Of a stretch of 64,000 nt of DNA, positions 50,375 to 59,738 are shown piece by piece. Source of the stretch: DATBFG01 sp036558645 (GTDB lineage Bacteria > Acidobacteriota > Terriglobia > Terriglobales > Acidobacteriaceae); NCBI GenBank assembly GCA_036558645.1, contig DATBFG010000063.1, positions 1 through 64,000 on the forward strand. Direction: 5' to 3'. Each line of letters opens with the position of its first letter. Within the stretch, counting starts at the first letter, position 1. The position numbers and the translations under genes were made by a program. The notes under the pieces were generated by a model, which was not told the DNA's origin, made no database searches, and worked only from the letters and a program-made list of their open reading frames with translations.

Positions 50375-50565
50375 AGATATGCCTTTTGCTATCGGGTGAC
50401 GGCTGTTTAGGGGTGACGGTGGACAACTTGAATCCTACGAAAGTTGGTGCTGGAAAGCAGTGAGCGGGCACCAAACTTTAGGCCAAACGGGAGGACTTGT
50501 TCCCAAGTTGGGACGAGTTGGCTAGAATCTCGATTCCATCCTCCTTTCGAAACCGTTCTTCCAAC

Positions 50566-50594
50566 AAAAAAAGGCGCCGCTTGCCTGCGGCGCC
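50566..50594 (-). terminator. intrinsic terminator of the 1087-residue gene
   Basis: On the minus strand, GGCGCCGC / GCGGCGCC (50573-50580 with 50587-50594) with a 6-base loop, then a run of seven T (50566-50572). It lies 19 bases after the stop at 50613. Confidence 0.9.
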
Positions 50595-50612
50595 CATATC
50601 CAACAACATCGT

Positions 50613-53600
50613 TTATTGGACCGAGAAGATCAGATCATCGTGGTCGTTGTAAGAGCCTGTGTTACACGAGGAAGCACTTCCCTGATATCGGAAGTTTGCG
50701 CGCACAGCCTGCAAGCTTCCGGTAGGCAGCGTGAACGTGGTGGACAGGCTCTGAACGCCGGCGCCCGTTGGTACGATCGTCTTAATAAACGTCCACGATG
50801 GGCTGTTGGCATTCGCGGTGTAGTACAGGTCAAGCGCGTCTGAGGTGAACGAACTGTATGCCCAGACCGTGGCGGTTACGGTGACCGTTTTGCCGTGGGT
50901 CAGATTGGTCCCATCGGTCGAGGCAATCTTCAGCCGGTCCACGGATTCGTCAGTATGGAATTGTCCCGACGTCCCATCCGCACACGAGCTGTTGATAGTG
51001 TTTGGTTGATTCGTTTCTGCGCCACCGGTGATGCTGTCGCGCCCGTTGATGAGTGTTGCGCCCGAGTCGCACGACGAACCTACGACAGCACACTTCGGTG
51101 CTTTCAAGGTTGAGTCGTAAACCGCGTTCTGTGCGCCTCCATTCGACGGAGCCACTGTCAGGGTGATATTCGCGCTATGGGACAACGTTCCGGACGTTCC
51201 CGTTACCGTAACAGTGGATGTACCCAAGGTTGCAGTTGGTGAAGCGGTGAAGGTCAATAACGAGGTGACATTGCCACCTGACGGCGGAGTCACTGGGTTT
51301 GGATTGAATGCGGTGGTTACTCCGCTGGGCAGGCCCGAGGCGGAAAGAGTTGTCGCCGAACTGAAACCACTGACGCTCGTCACCGTGATCGTGCTTGTGG
51401 CATTGCTGCCCTGGCTCACCGTGACAGACGACGGCGACGCTCCGATGGTGAAGTCGGGAGTACCGCCTCCGACAGCGAAAATCAGATCGTCGTGATCGTT
51501 GTAGCTTCCCGAAGGACACGAAGACGCGGTGCCCTGGTAACGGAAGTTAGCGCGAATCGCCTGAAGGGTTCCGGTCGGCAGAGTATAGGTGGCGGTCAGA
51601 TTCTGCGCGCCGCTGCCGCCTGGCACGATAGTCTTGAGGAACGTCCAAGTGGGACTGTTGGCATTCGCGGCGTAGTACAGATCAAGCGCGTCCGAGGTGA
51701 ACGAGCTGTACGCCCAAACGGTGGCGCTGATCGTGACGGTTTTTCCTGGCGCAAAGTTTGAGCCGTCACTTGTGGCGATCACCAGGCGGTCATTGGATTC
51801 ATCGAAGTGGAAAGTCCCGGAGGTTCCATCCGCGCAGGAGTTGTTTATGGTGTTGGGTTGATTGGGCTCTGCTCCGCCGGACAGAGTGTCACGCCCAAGA
51901 ATCAGGGTCGTGCCCGAGTCGCAAGAATTCCCAACGGTGCCGCACTTGGGAGCCTTGAGTGTCGAATCATAGGCGGCAATCTGCCCTCCGCCGCCGGTTA
52001 CACCTACACCGGTAAGACTGGCCGTCTGTGGACTTCCTGGACCGTTGTCATTGACGCTCAATGTCCCGGTCCTGGTTCCTGACACAGTGGGAGTGAAGGT
52101 CACGCTGATCGTGCAGCTGGCATTCGCGGCCAGTGATGTTCCGCAATTGTTGGTTTGTGCGTAGTCACCGCTGGTCGTGATGCTGTTAATGGTCAAGCTG
52201 ACATTCTGGTTGTTGGTGAGGGTGACGTTTTGCGCAGCACTCGTAACGCCAACCGTCACGTTCCCGAAGTTGAGACTGGTCGGGTTCAGCGTGACTGTGC
52301 CCGCTGTGCCGCCGCAGCCGGTGAACTTGAAATTAGCAATCCGGGTGTTCCAATTGAAGCTGCCGGTTGTCTTCATGTACTCCTGCGTATACCAGAAGGT
52401 ACAGTCGTCGACGGGATCGACCTGCAATGCGCTGTAATCGCCCCACCGGCTCAGGCTTCCTGTTTGCGAGCCCGTGCCTGAGATAACGCTGGTTTCGCTC
52501 TCCAGTGTTCCGGTCGGATCCGTGGGAATACGTCCCGCGAATGCGATCGATGGATTCACCGAGGTGCTTGACTTGCTGTACCCGACCGCCAGATTTCCGG
52601 CCTGATCCATGGCAATACTGCCCATCCAGCGGTAAGTTGTGTCGGGTGCAAATGTTCCTTGTTGCGCCAGGGTTGGAGTTCCGCTGGGATTCTGAATTTC
52701 ATACCAGCGAATTCCGCCGCTGCCGCTGACGGCGACAGAATGATTCACTACAAGCGATTCGTGATTTCCGAAGTTGCGGTAGGCAAGCCGGTACATGAGC
52801 CGGTCGGCAAGGGAGTCCAGCTTTTGTGTAGTGCCTGGCTGTGGTACGCAGGTACCGCCACTACACAGGGGAGTAAAAGCAGCAACCGAAATCACCGTGG
52901 GTCCGGTAAAAGTTGAGTTCCCGGGATTGGCAAAATCGGCGTGGAACCTGTAGAGGTTCAGATTGTTGGTTCCGAAGTAGACCATGTAGTTCGGAGAGCC
53001 CGTAGGCGGTGGTGTCAGGCCATCCAAGTCGGAGGGCAACAAGCCCCCGACGGAAGAGCTTTGCTGAAAGCAAATCTGTGTCGCAGACTGTCCGGCGAGC
53101 ATGGCGGTCCGGTTATAAACGCAGGCATCGGATCCAACAAAGGTGTTTCCGTTAAACATGTTGAAGGTTTCGTAATACCCGTCGGACCAAACTCCCATCT
53201 TTGGGTAATCGTCGAAGTTGGTGTATTGGAACGAATAGCGATTGAAGGTTCCCGTGGCGTCCGACGTTGTCGAAACTGCGATGCACTGCAGGTAAGGCGT
53301 AGTCGAAACCGAGAACTGGCTGAAGATCCAGCGCTGCGCAATCTTGTCGTAGAGCACGATGGGGTCGCCGTCGTTATTCGTCTGGCAACCGCCGCCGAAG
53401 CCTGACCACAATGTGTTACCGGCTGTCGGCCCGGCGATCAGGGCACCGTTGCTCTTGTTGAAGATGGCGAACGAGGTATTGACCCATTGCACATACTGCG
53501 TCGCGCCTACGGTTCCGTTTGTGTCGGGTGGAGCGCCCGTAACACTGAAGCCATATTGCCCTTGGCCGAGTCCTTCGAAGCTCTGACTAACGATCGGAGT

Positions 53601-53876
53601 AAGAGGAGCGATGGTGTTCTGTCGTACTGGATCTTCGGGCAAGGTGGGAAGCCCAGGAGGCAGAGGGATACGTCGGACCGGTTCCGCCTCTTGTCGTATT
53701 AGGGACGCGGGCGGCGCTGTTCTGATCATGTCACGCAGCGGTGGGGAAACATCATGATGAATGTCACGCCGGACCGTTGTGGGTCCGGTCTGAGCGGAAA
53801 GATGGAGCGTGAGAGCAAACAACAAGCTCGCCAAGGGCACGACCCGCCCAGCGAGAGAAATTCTCGGACGTAGCAT
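50613..53876 (-). CDS. large exported protein with Ig-like and duplicated C-terminal domains
   Basis: 1087 residues from ATG 53876 (GGAGG 5 bases upstream; a TTG four codons earlier overlaps that site). Signal peptide ...VVPLASLLFALTLHLSAQ. Residues ~75-530 form a large domain with VGATQYVQWVNTSFAIFNK and GDPIVLYDKIAQRWIFSQF, perhaps a propeller. Residues ~535-630 are an ASH-type Ig domain (LNPTSLNFGNVTVGVTSAAQ). Residues ~635-800 and ~930-1087 are two copies of the same domain (AYDSTLKAPKC...CDSGTTLI.GRD, HFDESNDRLVIA, YNDHDDLIF), separated by another Ig-like domain. Presumably it is secreted to the surface; function unknown. Confidence 0.85.
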   Translation of the reverse strand: MLRPRISLAGRVVPLASLLFALTLHLSAQTGPTTVRRDIHHDVSPPLRDMIRTAPPASLIRQEAEPVRRIPLPPGLPTLPEDPVRQNTIAPLTPIVSQSFEGLGQGQYGFSVTGAPPDTNGTVGATQYVQWVNTSFAIFNKSNGALIAGPTAGNTLWSGFGGGCQTNNDGDPIVLYDKIAQRWIFSQFSVSTTPYLQCIAVSTTSDATGTFNRYSFQYTNFDDYPKMGVWSDGYYETFNMFNGNTFVGSDACVYNRTAMLAGQSATQICFQQSSSVGGLLPSDLDGLTPPPTGSPNYMVYFGTNNLNLYRFHADFANPGNSTFTGPTVISVAAFTPLCSGGTCVPQPGTTQKLDSLADRLMYRLAYRNFGNHESLVVNHSVAVSGSGGIRWYEIQNPSGTPTLAQQGTFAPDTTYRWMGSIAMDQAGNLAVGYSKSSTSVNPSIAFAGRIPTDPTGTLESETSVISGTGSQTGSLSRWGDYSALQVDPVDDCTFWYTQEYMKTTGSFNWNTRIANFKFTGCGGTAGTVTLNPTSLNFGNVTVGVTSAAQNVTLTNNQNVSLTINSITTSGDYAQTNNCGTSLAANASCTISVTFTPTVSGTRTGTLSVNDNGPGSPQTASLTGVGVTGGGGQIAAYDSTLKAPKCGTVGNSCDSGTTLILGRDTLSGGAEPNQPNTINNSCADGTSGTFHFDESNDRLVIATSDGSNFAPGKTVTISATVWAYSSFTSDALDLYYAANANSPTWTFLKTIVPGGSGAQNLTATYTLPTGTLQAIRANFRYQGTASSCPSGSYNDHDDLIFAVGGGTPDFTIGASPSSVTVSQGSNATSTITVTSVSGFSSATTLSASGLPSGVTTAFNPNPVTPPSGGNVTSLLTFTASPTATLGTSTVTVTGTSGTLSHSANITLTVAPSNGGAQNAVYDSTLKAPKCAVVGSSCDSGATLINGRDSITGGAETNQPNTINSSCADGTSGQFHTDESVDRLKIASTDGTNLTHGKTVTVTATVWAYSSFTSDALDLYYTANANSPSWTFIKTIVPTGAGVQSLSTTFTLPTGSLQAVRANFRYQGSASSCNTGSYNDHDDLIFSVQ

Positions 53877-54115
53877 GGTGGCCTCCAAGATTTGATACTG
53901 ACTGGAACCTTTTTTTTGGTACTTCCGTAGAACGGGGCCGCTGTAATCGACGACGGGTCAATGACTCGGGGTCAAGATGACGGCGATTGTAACTAAGGTT
54001 GGATGTCTAGTGTTTTTCTTTTTGAAACGTGTTACGAATTCGAAACAGATAGGGTGAAGGCCCGGAGAATGTTAAGGAATAACCCATAGAAGAGACAGAA
54101 AGTGAATGCCAGGGG

Positions 54116-54601
54116 ATGGTCATATTAGTCACGGGAGTGGCCGGGTCGGGCAAGACGACAGTTGGGCAGTTGCTGTCGCAACAGCTTGAATGGCCCTTTG
54201 TCGACGCGGACGATTACCATCCCAAGGAAAACGTCGAGAAGATGCGAGCGGGGATTCCCCTGACCGATGCCGACAGGGCCCCCTGGCTGGCGTCCTTACG
54301 TGCGCTGATCGAAGGATGGGTGGCGAGTGGCCTGAACGGAGTCCTGGCCTGTTCCGCCTTGAAGCAGGTTTACCGCGAGAAGTTGGTCGTCGGGCCGGAG
54401 GTTAGAGTCGTTTATCTGGATGGAAGCCGCGAAGTTCTGTATCAGCGCTTGCAGTCTCGGGCCGGACATTTCATGACCTCGCAAATGTTGGAGAGTCAGT
54501 TGGGGACACTGGAGCCTCCGGAGGACGCGATTACTGTCGATGTCGACAAATCTCCGCAGGAAATCGTGTCGGAAATTCGAGACAAACTGAGGCTGCGCTA
54601 A
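54116..54601 (+). CDS. gntK: gluconokinase
   Basis: 161 residues. It phosphorylates D-gluconate to 6-phosphogluconate with ATP for the pentose-phosphate or Entner-Doudoroff route. P-loop GVAGSGKTT near the N-terminus, then FVDADDYHPKENVEKMRAGIPLTDADRAPWLASL, the strong GntK/IdnK hallmark, ACSALKQVYREKL and RAGHFMTSQMLESQLGTLEPPE. Length matches the small-kinase type (~165-175). A sugar-acid-type MFS permease starts 39 bases later, so uptake and phosphorylation are probably encoded together. A regulator is not visible next to it. Confidence 0.95.
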   Translation: MVILVTGVAGSGKTTVGQLLSQQLEWPFVDADDYHPKENVEKMRAGIPLTDADRAPWLASLRALIEGWVASGLNGVLACSALKQVYREKLVVGPEVRVVYLDGSREVLYQRLQSRAGHFMTSQMLESQLGTLEPPEDAITVDVDKSPQEIVSEIRDKLRLR

Positions 54602-54640
54602 TAAGCTTCATAGCCGCCGTTGTGCCATACAGGAGACTTC

Positions 54641-55915
54641 TTGGATCAACTCGAACGGAGAGTTGTACACCGCTTGACGTGGCGGTTAGTGCCATTCTTG
54701 TTCCTGCTGTACATCGTCGCCTATCTAGACCGAATCAACGTCGGCTTTGCGGCGCTGCAGATGCGCGAGCAACTCGGGCTCACGGACGCCGTTTACGGGC
54801 TCGGAGCAGGAATTTTCTTTGCGGGATACTTCCTGTTTCAAGTGCCTAGCAATCTTGTGTTGCAGCGAGTAGGAGCGCGGCGGTGGATCTCGTTCCTGAT
54901 GGTGCTATGGGGAGTCATTTCAGCGTCGATGTTATTCGTAGCCAGCGCGCGCACGTTTTACGGCCTGCGATTTCTGTTGGGAGCAGCGGAGGCGGGATTC
55001 TTTCCAGGAGTGATTTTCTATTTGAAAAGCTGGTTTCCGGCGCAGGCCCGGGCTCGGACCGTGGCACGATTCATGACTGCGGCGCCATTGTCAGGAGTAG
55101 TGGGCGGGCCTCTGTCGGGAGCGCTGTTGAGCTTGCGATCCTCAGGCCTGGCCGGGTGGCAATGGATGTTTTTGCTGGAAGGAATTCCTGCAATCCTGCT
55201 CGGCGTGATAACGGCCTTCTATCTTGTAGACCGTCCTGAAGAAGCCGACTGGCTCCCCCAGGAAGAGCGTGATTGGCTCATTCGTACGTTGAACGAGGAA
55301 GTGGATCTGAAGGCCAGTCGCGAAGGTGCTTTAACAGCTGTGCGCCTTTTCCAAGTCGGTACCCTCGCCTTGGTATATTTCGGTTTGAACACAGTCTCTT
55401 ACGGTGTCAGCCTGTGGCTCCCAACATTGATTCGCAGCGTCTCCGGAGTGAGCGATCTGACGATCGGGATATTGTCGGCGATTCCTTATGTTGCCGCTGC
55501 GATTGCAATGATGTTGGTGGGCCTCCATTCTGATCAATCTGGCGAACGTCGATGGCATACCGCGGTGCCAGCCTTCGCTGGAGCGTTTGCCATGATCGCG
55601 GCAGCCTACTCCACTTCGCTGACGCCGTCGATCATTGCTCTTAGCATTGCGGTACTTGGGGTTTTTTCCATGATGGGTCCGTTCTGGTCGATGCCCACTT
55701 CGCTGCTCTCGGGCACAGCTGCGGCGGTCGGAATCGCAGTTATCAACTCCATTGGAAATCTGGGTGGCTTTGCAGGGCCTTATGTCATCGGGCTGGTCCG
55801 CACGTCGACGGGGCAGTTCAAAGGAGGGCTGCTGTTAGTGAGTGCATGCCTGGCCGTAGGTGGATGTCTCGTTCTATTGGTGAAGGTCCAGAACAGCACT
55901 GCCAAGTCAAGCTAG
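54641..55915 (+). CDS. MFS transporter, anion:cation symporter (sugar-acid) type
   Basis: About 424 residues from TTG 54641, chosen for AGGAGA 6 bases upstream (a GTG 7 codons earlier has no such site). Twelve transmembrane segments are predicted from the hydrophobic blocks. Family strings: RLVPFLFLLYIVAYLDRINVGFAALQM (the DR.N..FA motif of ACS-family permeases), YGLGAGIFFAGYFLFQVPSN, GAAEAGFFPGVIFYLKSWFP. This family moves glucarate, phthalate, tartrate or hexuronate with protons. Given gntK 39 bases upstream, gluconate or a related sugar acid is the best guess for substrate. Confidence 0.88.
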   Translation: MDQLERRVVHRLTWRLVPFLFLLYIVAYLDRINVGFAALQMREQLGLTDAVYGLGAGIFFAGYFLFQVPSNLVLQRVGARRWISFLMVLWGVISASMLFVASARTFYGLRFLLGAAEAGFFPGVIFYLKSWFPAQARARTVARFMTAAPLSGVVGGPLSGALLSLRSSGLAGWQWMFLLEGIPAILLGVITAFYLVDRPEEADWLPQEERDWLIRTLNEEVDLKASREGALTAVRLFQVGTLALVYFGLNTVSYGVSLWLPTLIRSVSGVSDLTIGILSAIPYVAAAIAMMLVGLHSDQSGERRWHTAVPAFAGAFAMIAAAYSTSLTPSIIALSIAVLGVFSMMGPFWSMPTSLLSGTAAAVGIAVINSIGNLGGFAGPYVIGLVRTSTGQFKGGLLLVSACLAVGGCLVLLVKVQNSTAKSS

Positions 55916-56024
55916 ATTTGTTGCCATAGGTCCAGCTTAAGTTTTGCGCGATAGAGTTTGCTGGTCAACGCAAGTTGTGCCATGCTTTAGGCGTTTCTTG
56001 TTTAATCGTCTCGATGGAGTTTCC

Positions 56025-56558
56025 ATGAAAACTACCTCTGTTGTGCTGGGAGTCGTCCTAGTCGGTAGTTGCGTTGCAATGGCCGCGGACAGCAGCATTC
56101 AGCCAATGAATGTGAAGCTTGGGCTGTGGGAAGTGACCACTGTTACGGAGACAACCGGCATGCCGCCGATCTCAGCGGATGCGACGGCGAATATGACTCC
56201 GGAACAAAAGGCACAGATTGAAGCCATGATGAAAGCCCGGGGAATCGGCGCACCACGGACCACGACCCGCAAGAGCTGCATGACGAAAGAGAAGATGGAT
56301 AAAGGCGCCATGTTCGGCGAAGACCGTCCGAATTGCACTCGGAACGTCGTAACCTCTACCAGCAGCAAGGTGGAAGTTCACATGCAGTGCCAGGAACATG
56401 ACACCACATCGAACGTGACGTTGAAGGTCGAAGCGTTGAGCGCGGAGAACGTCAAAGGTTCAATGCAGGCAGATGCCAGCGGATCCGGTCATACGATGAA
56501 CATCAATTCCAACTTTACCGGCAAGTGGATCGGTGCATCGTGCGGAGACGTAAAGTAG
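56025..56558 (+). CDS. exported DUF3617-like protein
   Basis: 177 residues from ATG 56025 (TGGAGT upstream). Signal peptide MKTTSVVLGVVLVGSCVAMAA. The mature part has the DUF3617 pattern: NVKLGLWEVTTVTETTGMPP, a Met/Ala/Lys-rich helix (MTPEQKAQIEAMMKARG), then RKSCMTKEKMDKG and NCTRNVVTSTSSKVEVHMQC. Three to four cysteines are placed for disulfides in the periplasm. A final strand reads SNFTGKWIGASCGDVK. Function unknown; common in proteobacteria and Acidobacteria. Confidence 0.85.
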   Translation: MKTTSVVLGVVLVGSCVAMAADSSIQPMNVKLGLWEVTTVTETTGMPPISADATANMTPEQKAQIEAMMKARGIGAPRTTTRKSCMTKEKMDKGAMFGEDRPNCTRNVVTSTSSKVEVHMQCQEHDTTSNVTLKVEALSAENVKGSMQADASGSGHTMNINSNFTGKWIGASCGDVK

Positions 56559-56597
56559 ATTCGGACCAAACCAATTAAGTCAGGGGGCGACGGGCGG

Positions 56598-57128
56598 TCA
56601 GTGGCCTTTTCGCCCCCGGGCTACCGCCTCGCGCGCTTCCTTGTCGGCTGTGCGGCGCCGCTCGGTTTCACGTTTATCCCAAAGTTGTTTGCCTTTAGCG
56701 AGCGCAAGTTCAACCTTAACGCGCCCGTTCTTGAAGTACATGCGCGTTGGGATCAGTGTCAGGCCTCGTTGCTGGGTCTTTCCGATCAGTTTGCGTATTT
56801 CTTCGCTGTGCGCCAACAACTTACGGGTACGGAGCGGCGCATGGTTGAAGATGTTGCCGTGGATGTAGGGTCCAATGTGGCAATTCAGCAACCACAATTC
56901 CCCATCTTTGATAATCCCGTAGGAATCCTTCAGGTTCACCAGGCCTGAGCGAACGGATTTCACCTCTGTTCCCGTCAAAACCACCCCAGTTTCAAATTTT
57001 TCCAGCAAGAAGTAGTTATGGGAAGCGATCCTATTTACGGCGGCGTCGCGTTGGCCCGCAGCCGTTGGATCGCGGCGGGGGTTTTTCTCCGGATTCGATT
57101 TTGTCTGATGGGTTTGGGAACGAGGCAT
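56598..57128 (-). CDS. smpB: SsrA-binding protein SmpB
   Basis: 176 residues from ATG 57128. The longer open frame upstream is intergenic and shows no family match. An N-terminal basic extension (MPRSQTHQTKSNPEKNPRRD) precedes the conserved core: VNRIASHNYFLLEKFETGVVLTGTEVKSVRSGLVNLKDSYGII, LWLLNCHIGPY, LLAHSEEIRKLIGKTQQRGLTLIPTRMYFKNGRVKVELALAKGKQLWDKR. The Lys/Arg-rich C-terminal tail that enters the ribosomal mRNA channel follows. It binds tmRNA and rescues stalled ribosomes. The ssrA gene itself was not found in the window. Confidence 0.97.
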   Translation of the reverse strand: MPRSQTHQTKSNPEKNPRRDPTAAGQRDAAVNRIASHNYFLLEKFETGVVLTGTEVKSVRSGLVNLKDSYGIIKDGELWLLNCHIGPYIHGNIFNHAPLRTRKLLAHSEEIRKLIGKTQQRGLTLIPTRMYFKNGRVKVELALAKGKQLWDKRETERRRTADKEAREAVARGRKGH

Positions 57129-57315
57129 ACCTGCGAGTAGCTTAACGCATCTTGGTGTGTGTTCGACCCCAAATGGCGGGTGTTGGCACGCTCGCGCCGC
57201 GTTGACATCCCGCTGGACGACTAAAGTTGAGACGAATTTTGCGGTCTGAGTGTGGCCGATTCCCGTTTCCGCAAGGACTACGACTATCGAGTTTAACTGC
57301 CACCCCAGCAGTAAC

Positions 57316-57343
57316 TTGGAACCACTTTGGAGGATGTTATAAT
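57316..57343 (+). promoter_or_regulatory. sigma70-type promoter of the secretin operon
   Basis: -35 TTGGAA (57316-57321), 16-base spacer, perfect -10 TATAAT (57338-57343). The leader to the start codon is roughly 85 bases. Confidence 0.65.
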
Positions 57344-57384
57344 CGCGCAGCTTGCATCTCCATTGAAGGGAATGGAAAGCCTTA

Positions 57385-57410
57385 GCCGGGTCGATGGCCG
57401 ACCCCCCGGC
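57385..57410 (+). other. hairpin in the secretin leader
   Basis: GCCGGGTC pairs with GACCC plus GGC (bulged CCC) over loop GATGGCC, 27 bases before the secretin start. It may be structural or regulatory. It lacks the features of known cyclic-di-GMP riboswitches. Confidence 0.35.
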
Positions 57411-57436
57411 GGAGGACTGTCTGCGAGGAATAATTG

Positions 57437-59734
57437 ATGACACGCCTGAAACGCCTGGTGGCTGCTGTTTGGCTTGTCCTGGCCCTGACCTTACCCGCCG
57501 CCGCCGACAAGGCTAAAACTCTTTACCAACAGGGACGCGACGCAGAAGCCCGCCAAAACTACGAAGAGGCCTACGACTTCTACAAGCAAGCTTACGAACT
57601 GAAGCCTGAAGACCTTAGTTTCCGGGCGTCTTTCCAGAGGATGAAGTTTCTGGCAGGAGCCTCCCATGTCCACCGGGGCCAGTTGCTACGCGAGGCCGGC
57701 AAACTTGAAGAAGCCCTGGCGGAATTCCAAAAAGCTGTGGATATCGACTCTGCCAGCTTCATCGCCGTGCAGGAGCTTCGACGGACGCAGAAGCTGATTG
57801 ACACGGTCAAGTCCGCGCCGGGGGGGCAACCACCCCCGAAGCCGGAAAATCCGATGGCAAAGCGTCTCGATGAGGCCACGGGTCCTATCGATCTGGCCCC
57901 GATTTCGAATGTTCCCATCACGCTGAAGCTGACGGAAGACAGCAAGATGATCTATGAGACGGTCGGCAAGCTGGCTGGAATCAATGTGCTTTTCGATCCC
58001 GATTACACGTCTCGGCGTATCAAGGTTGAGCTTAACGGCGTCACTCTGGAAGAGGCACTTCAGATCATAGCGCTCGAGTCAAAGACCTTCTGGCGGCCAG
58101 TAACCCCAAACACGATTTTTGTAGCTAGCGACACTCCAGCGAAGCGCAAGGACTTGGAACAGAGCGTCATCAAGACGTTCTACATGGCGAACCTCTCACA
58201 GCCCACTGAATTGCAGGATGTCGTCAATGCACTGCGTCAGATTCTGGAAATCTCACGCGTTCAACCTCTGCCTACCCAGGGAGCGCTGGTGGTACGCGGC
58301 ACTCCGGACCAGATTGCCCTGGCCACCAAACTAGTTGGAGATCTCGATAAGGCGAAGTCGGAAGTCATCGTGGAAGTTGCGGTCATGCAGATCAGCCGCG
58401 ACAAGATGAAGAACCTGGGAATCAACCCTCCCACATCCGCTACCATCGCATTGCAGAATAACATCAACACCACCACTGGCACCGTCACAACGGGAGCGGG
58501 CAACAGCGCAACGGCCACCAGTACGACTGGCAATCCTAACGAAATCAATCTTAATCGGCTGGCCAATCTGAATGCGACGGACTTTACCGTAACCATTCCG
58601 CCCGCGACGGTTACGGCGATGCTGAACGATTCCAGCGTCAAGATCATTCAAAACCCCCAAGTACGCGCATTGGATGGACAGAAAGCATCTCTCAAGATAG
58701 GCGACCGAGTGCCTGTAGCAACGGGATCGTTTCAGCCAGGTATCGGCGGTGTAGGTATCAACCCGCTCGTAAACACGCAATTCCAGTACCTCGATGTCGG
58801 TGTGAATATCGACATCACACCGAAGGTTCATGCCGGCGGAGAAGTGACCCTGAAAGTTTCTCTCGATATTTCAGCGGTAACTTCGACCTCGAATATCGGC
58901 GGCATCAGCCAGCCCGTCATTGGGCAACGGAAAGTGGAGCACGAGATTCGGCTGCGGGAAGGCGAAGTCAACCTGATGGGTGGCATGCTGGAAGATCAGC
59001 AGACCAAGTCATTGACCGGTATTCCGGGCCTCGCCAACGTGCCGGTGCTGAAGTATCTCTTCTCACAGACCAACACCGAGCATCGTGAAAACGAAATTGT
59101 ATTTGTACTGATCCCACACATCGTGCGTGGACCCGATCTCAGCGACCTGAACCAGCGTGCGTTGGCAGTGGGAACGGCGAATGCCATCGAGTTGCGCCGA
59201 GTGAGCCGCCCTGCGACGCCGGCGCCCGCAGCTCAGGGTACTTCCGCACCCGCACAGCAACCCGTGCCGGCGCAGCCGGTTCCCCAGCAGAATCCGGTGC
59301 AGCCGCCGCAACCGCAGGGCGGAACTGCCAGCTTTAGCTTTGATCCTCCAACGATCACGCAGCCGGTGGGATCGACAATCGCTGTAAACGTCGCGTTGTC
59401 TGGGGCTCAGAACGTGTACTCGGTGCCTCTGCAGGTGAGCTACGACCCGAAAGTACTGCAGGTCGTGAACGTATCCAATGGCGGACTGCTATCACAGGAC
59501 GGGCAGGCCGTTGCGCTCGTCCATCGTGACGACGGGAATGGAACTCTGCAGATAACGGCTACCCGTCCGCCAGGCTCAGGTGGAGTTTCGGGACAGGGCG
59601 CCGTCGTCACGCTGACGTTCTCGGCGAAAGCGCCAGGACAAACTGCGCTTACGATCTCGAAGGGCGGAGCACGCGATCCCGGTATGCAGGCCTTGCCGGT
59701 GGCGGGAGCGGTGGCCAACGTGGTGATCCAATAA
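57437..59734 (+). CDS. secretin (GspD/PilQ type) with N-terminal TPR and C-terminal cohesin domain
   Basis: 765 residues from ATG 57437 (GAGGA 7 bases upstream). Signal peptide (LVAAVWLVLALTLPAAA), then tetratricopeptide-like repeats (~25-120: GRDAEARQNYEEAYDFYKQAYELKPED). STN/secretin N-domains follow (ITLKLTEDSKMIYETVGKLAGINVLFDPDY). The secretin pore domain (~390-560) has VKIIQNPQVRALDGQKASLKIGDRVPV and the closing IPGLANVPVLKYLFSQTNTEHRENEIVFVLIPHIVR. After a Pro/Gln/Ala linker comes a cohesin-type domain (~625-765: SFSFDPPTITQPVGSTIAVNVALSGAQNVYSVPLQVSYDPKVLQVV). It forms the outer-membrane ring of a type II or type IV system. Two pseudopilin genes follow directly. Confidence 0.92.
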   Translation: MTRLKRLVAAVWLVLALTLPAAADKAKTLYQQGRDAEARQNYEEAYDFYKQAYELKPEDLSFRASFQRMKFLAGASHVHRGQLLREAGKLEEALAEFQKAVDIDSASFIAVQELRRTQKLIDTVKSAPGGQPPPKPENPMAKRLDEATGPIDLAPISNVPITLKLTEDSKMIYETVGKLAGINVLFDPDYTSRRIKVELNGVTLEEALQIIALESKTFWRPVTPNTIFVASDTPAKRKDLEQSVIKTFYMANLSQPTELQDVVNALRQILEISRVQPLPTQGALVVRGTPDQIALATKLVGDLDKAKSEVIVEVAVMQISRDKMKNLGINPPTSATIALQNNINTTTGTVTTGAGNSATATSTTGNPNEINLNRLANLNATDFTVTIPPATVTAMLNDSSVKIIQNPQVRALDGQKASLKIGDRVPVATGSFQPGIGGVGINPLVNTQFQYLDVGVNIDITPKVHAGGEVTLKVSLDISAVTSTSNIGGISQPVIGQRKVEHEIRLREGEVNLMGGMLEDQQTKSLTGIPGLANVPVLKYLFSQTNTEHRENEIVFVLIPHIVRGPDLSDLNQRALAVGTANAIELRRVSRPATPAPAAQGTSAPAQQPVPAQPVPQQNPVQPPQPQGGTASFSFDPPTITQPVGSTIAVNVALSGAQNVYSVPLQVSYDPKVLQVVNVSNGGLLSQDGQAVALVHRDDGNGTLQITATRPPGSGGVSGQGAVVTLTFSAKAPGQTALTISKGGARDPGMQALPVAGAVANVVIQ

Positions 59735-59738
59735 GTTG

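Noticed and set aside
57361..57436. Cyclic-di-GMP (GEMM) riboswitch in the secretin leader
   Set aside because: Only a GCCGGGTC hairpin is present. The conserved upstream arms of that riboswitch are missing.
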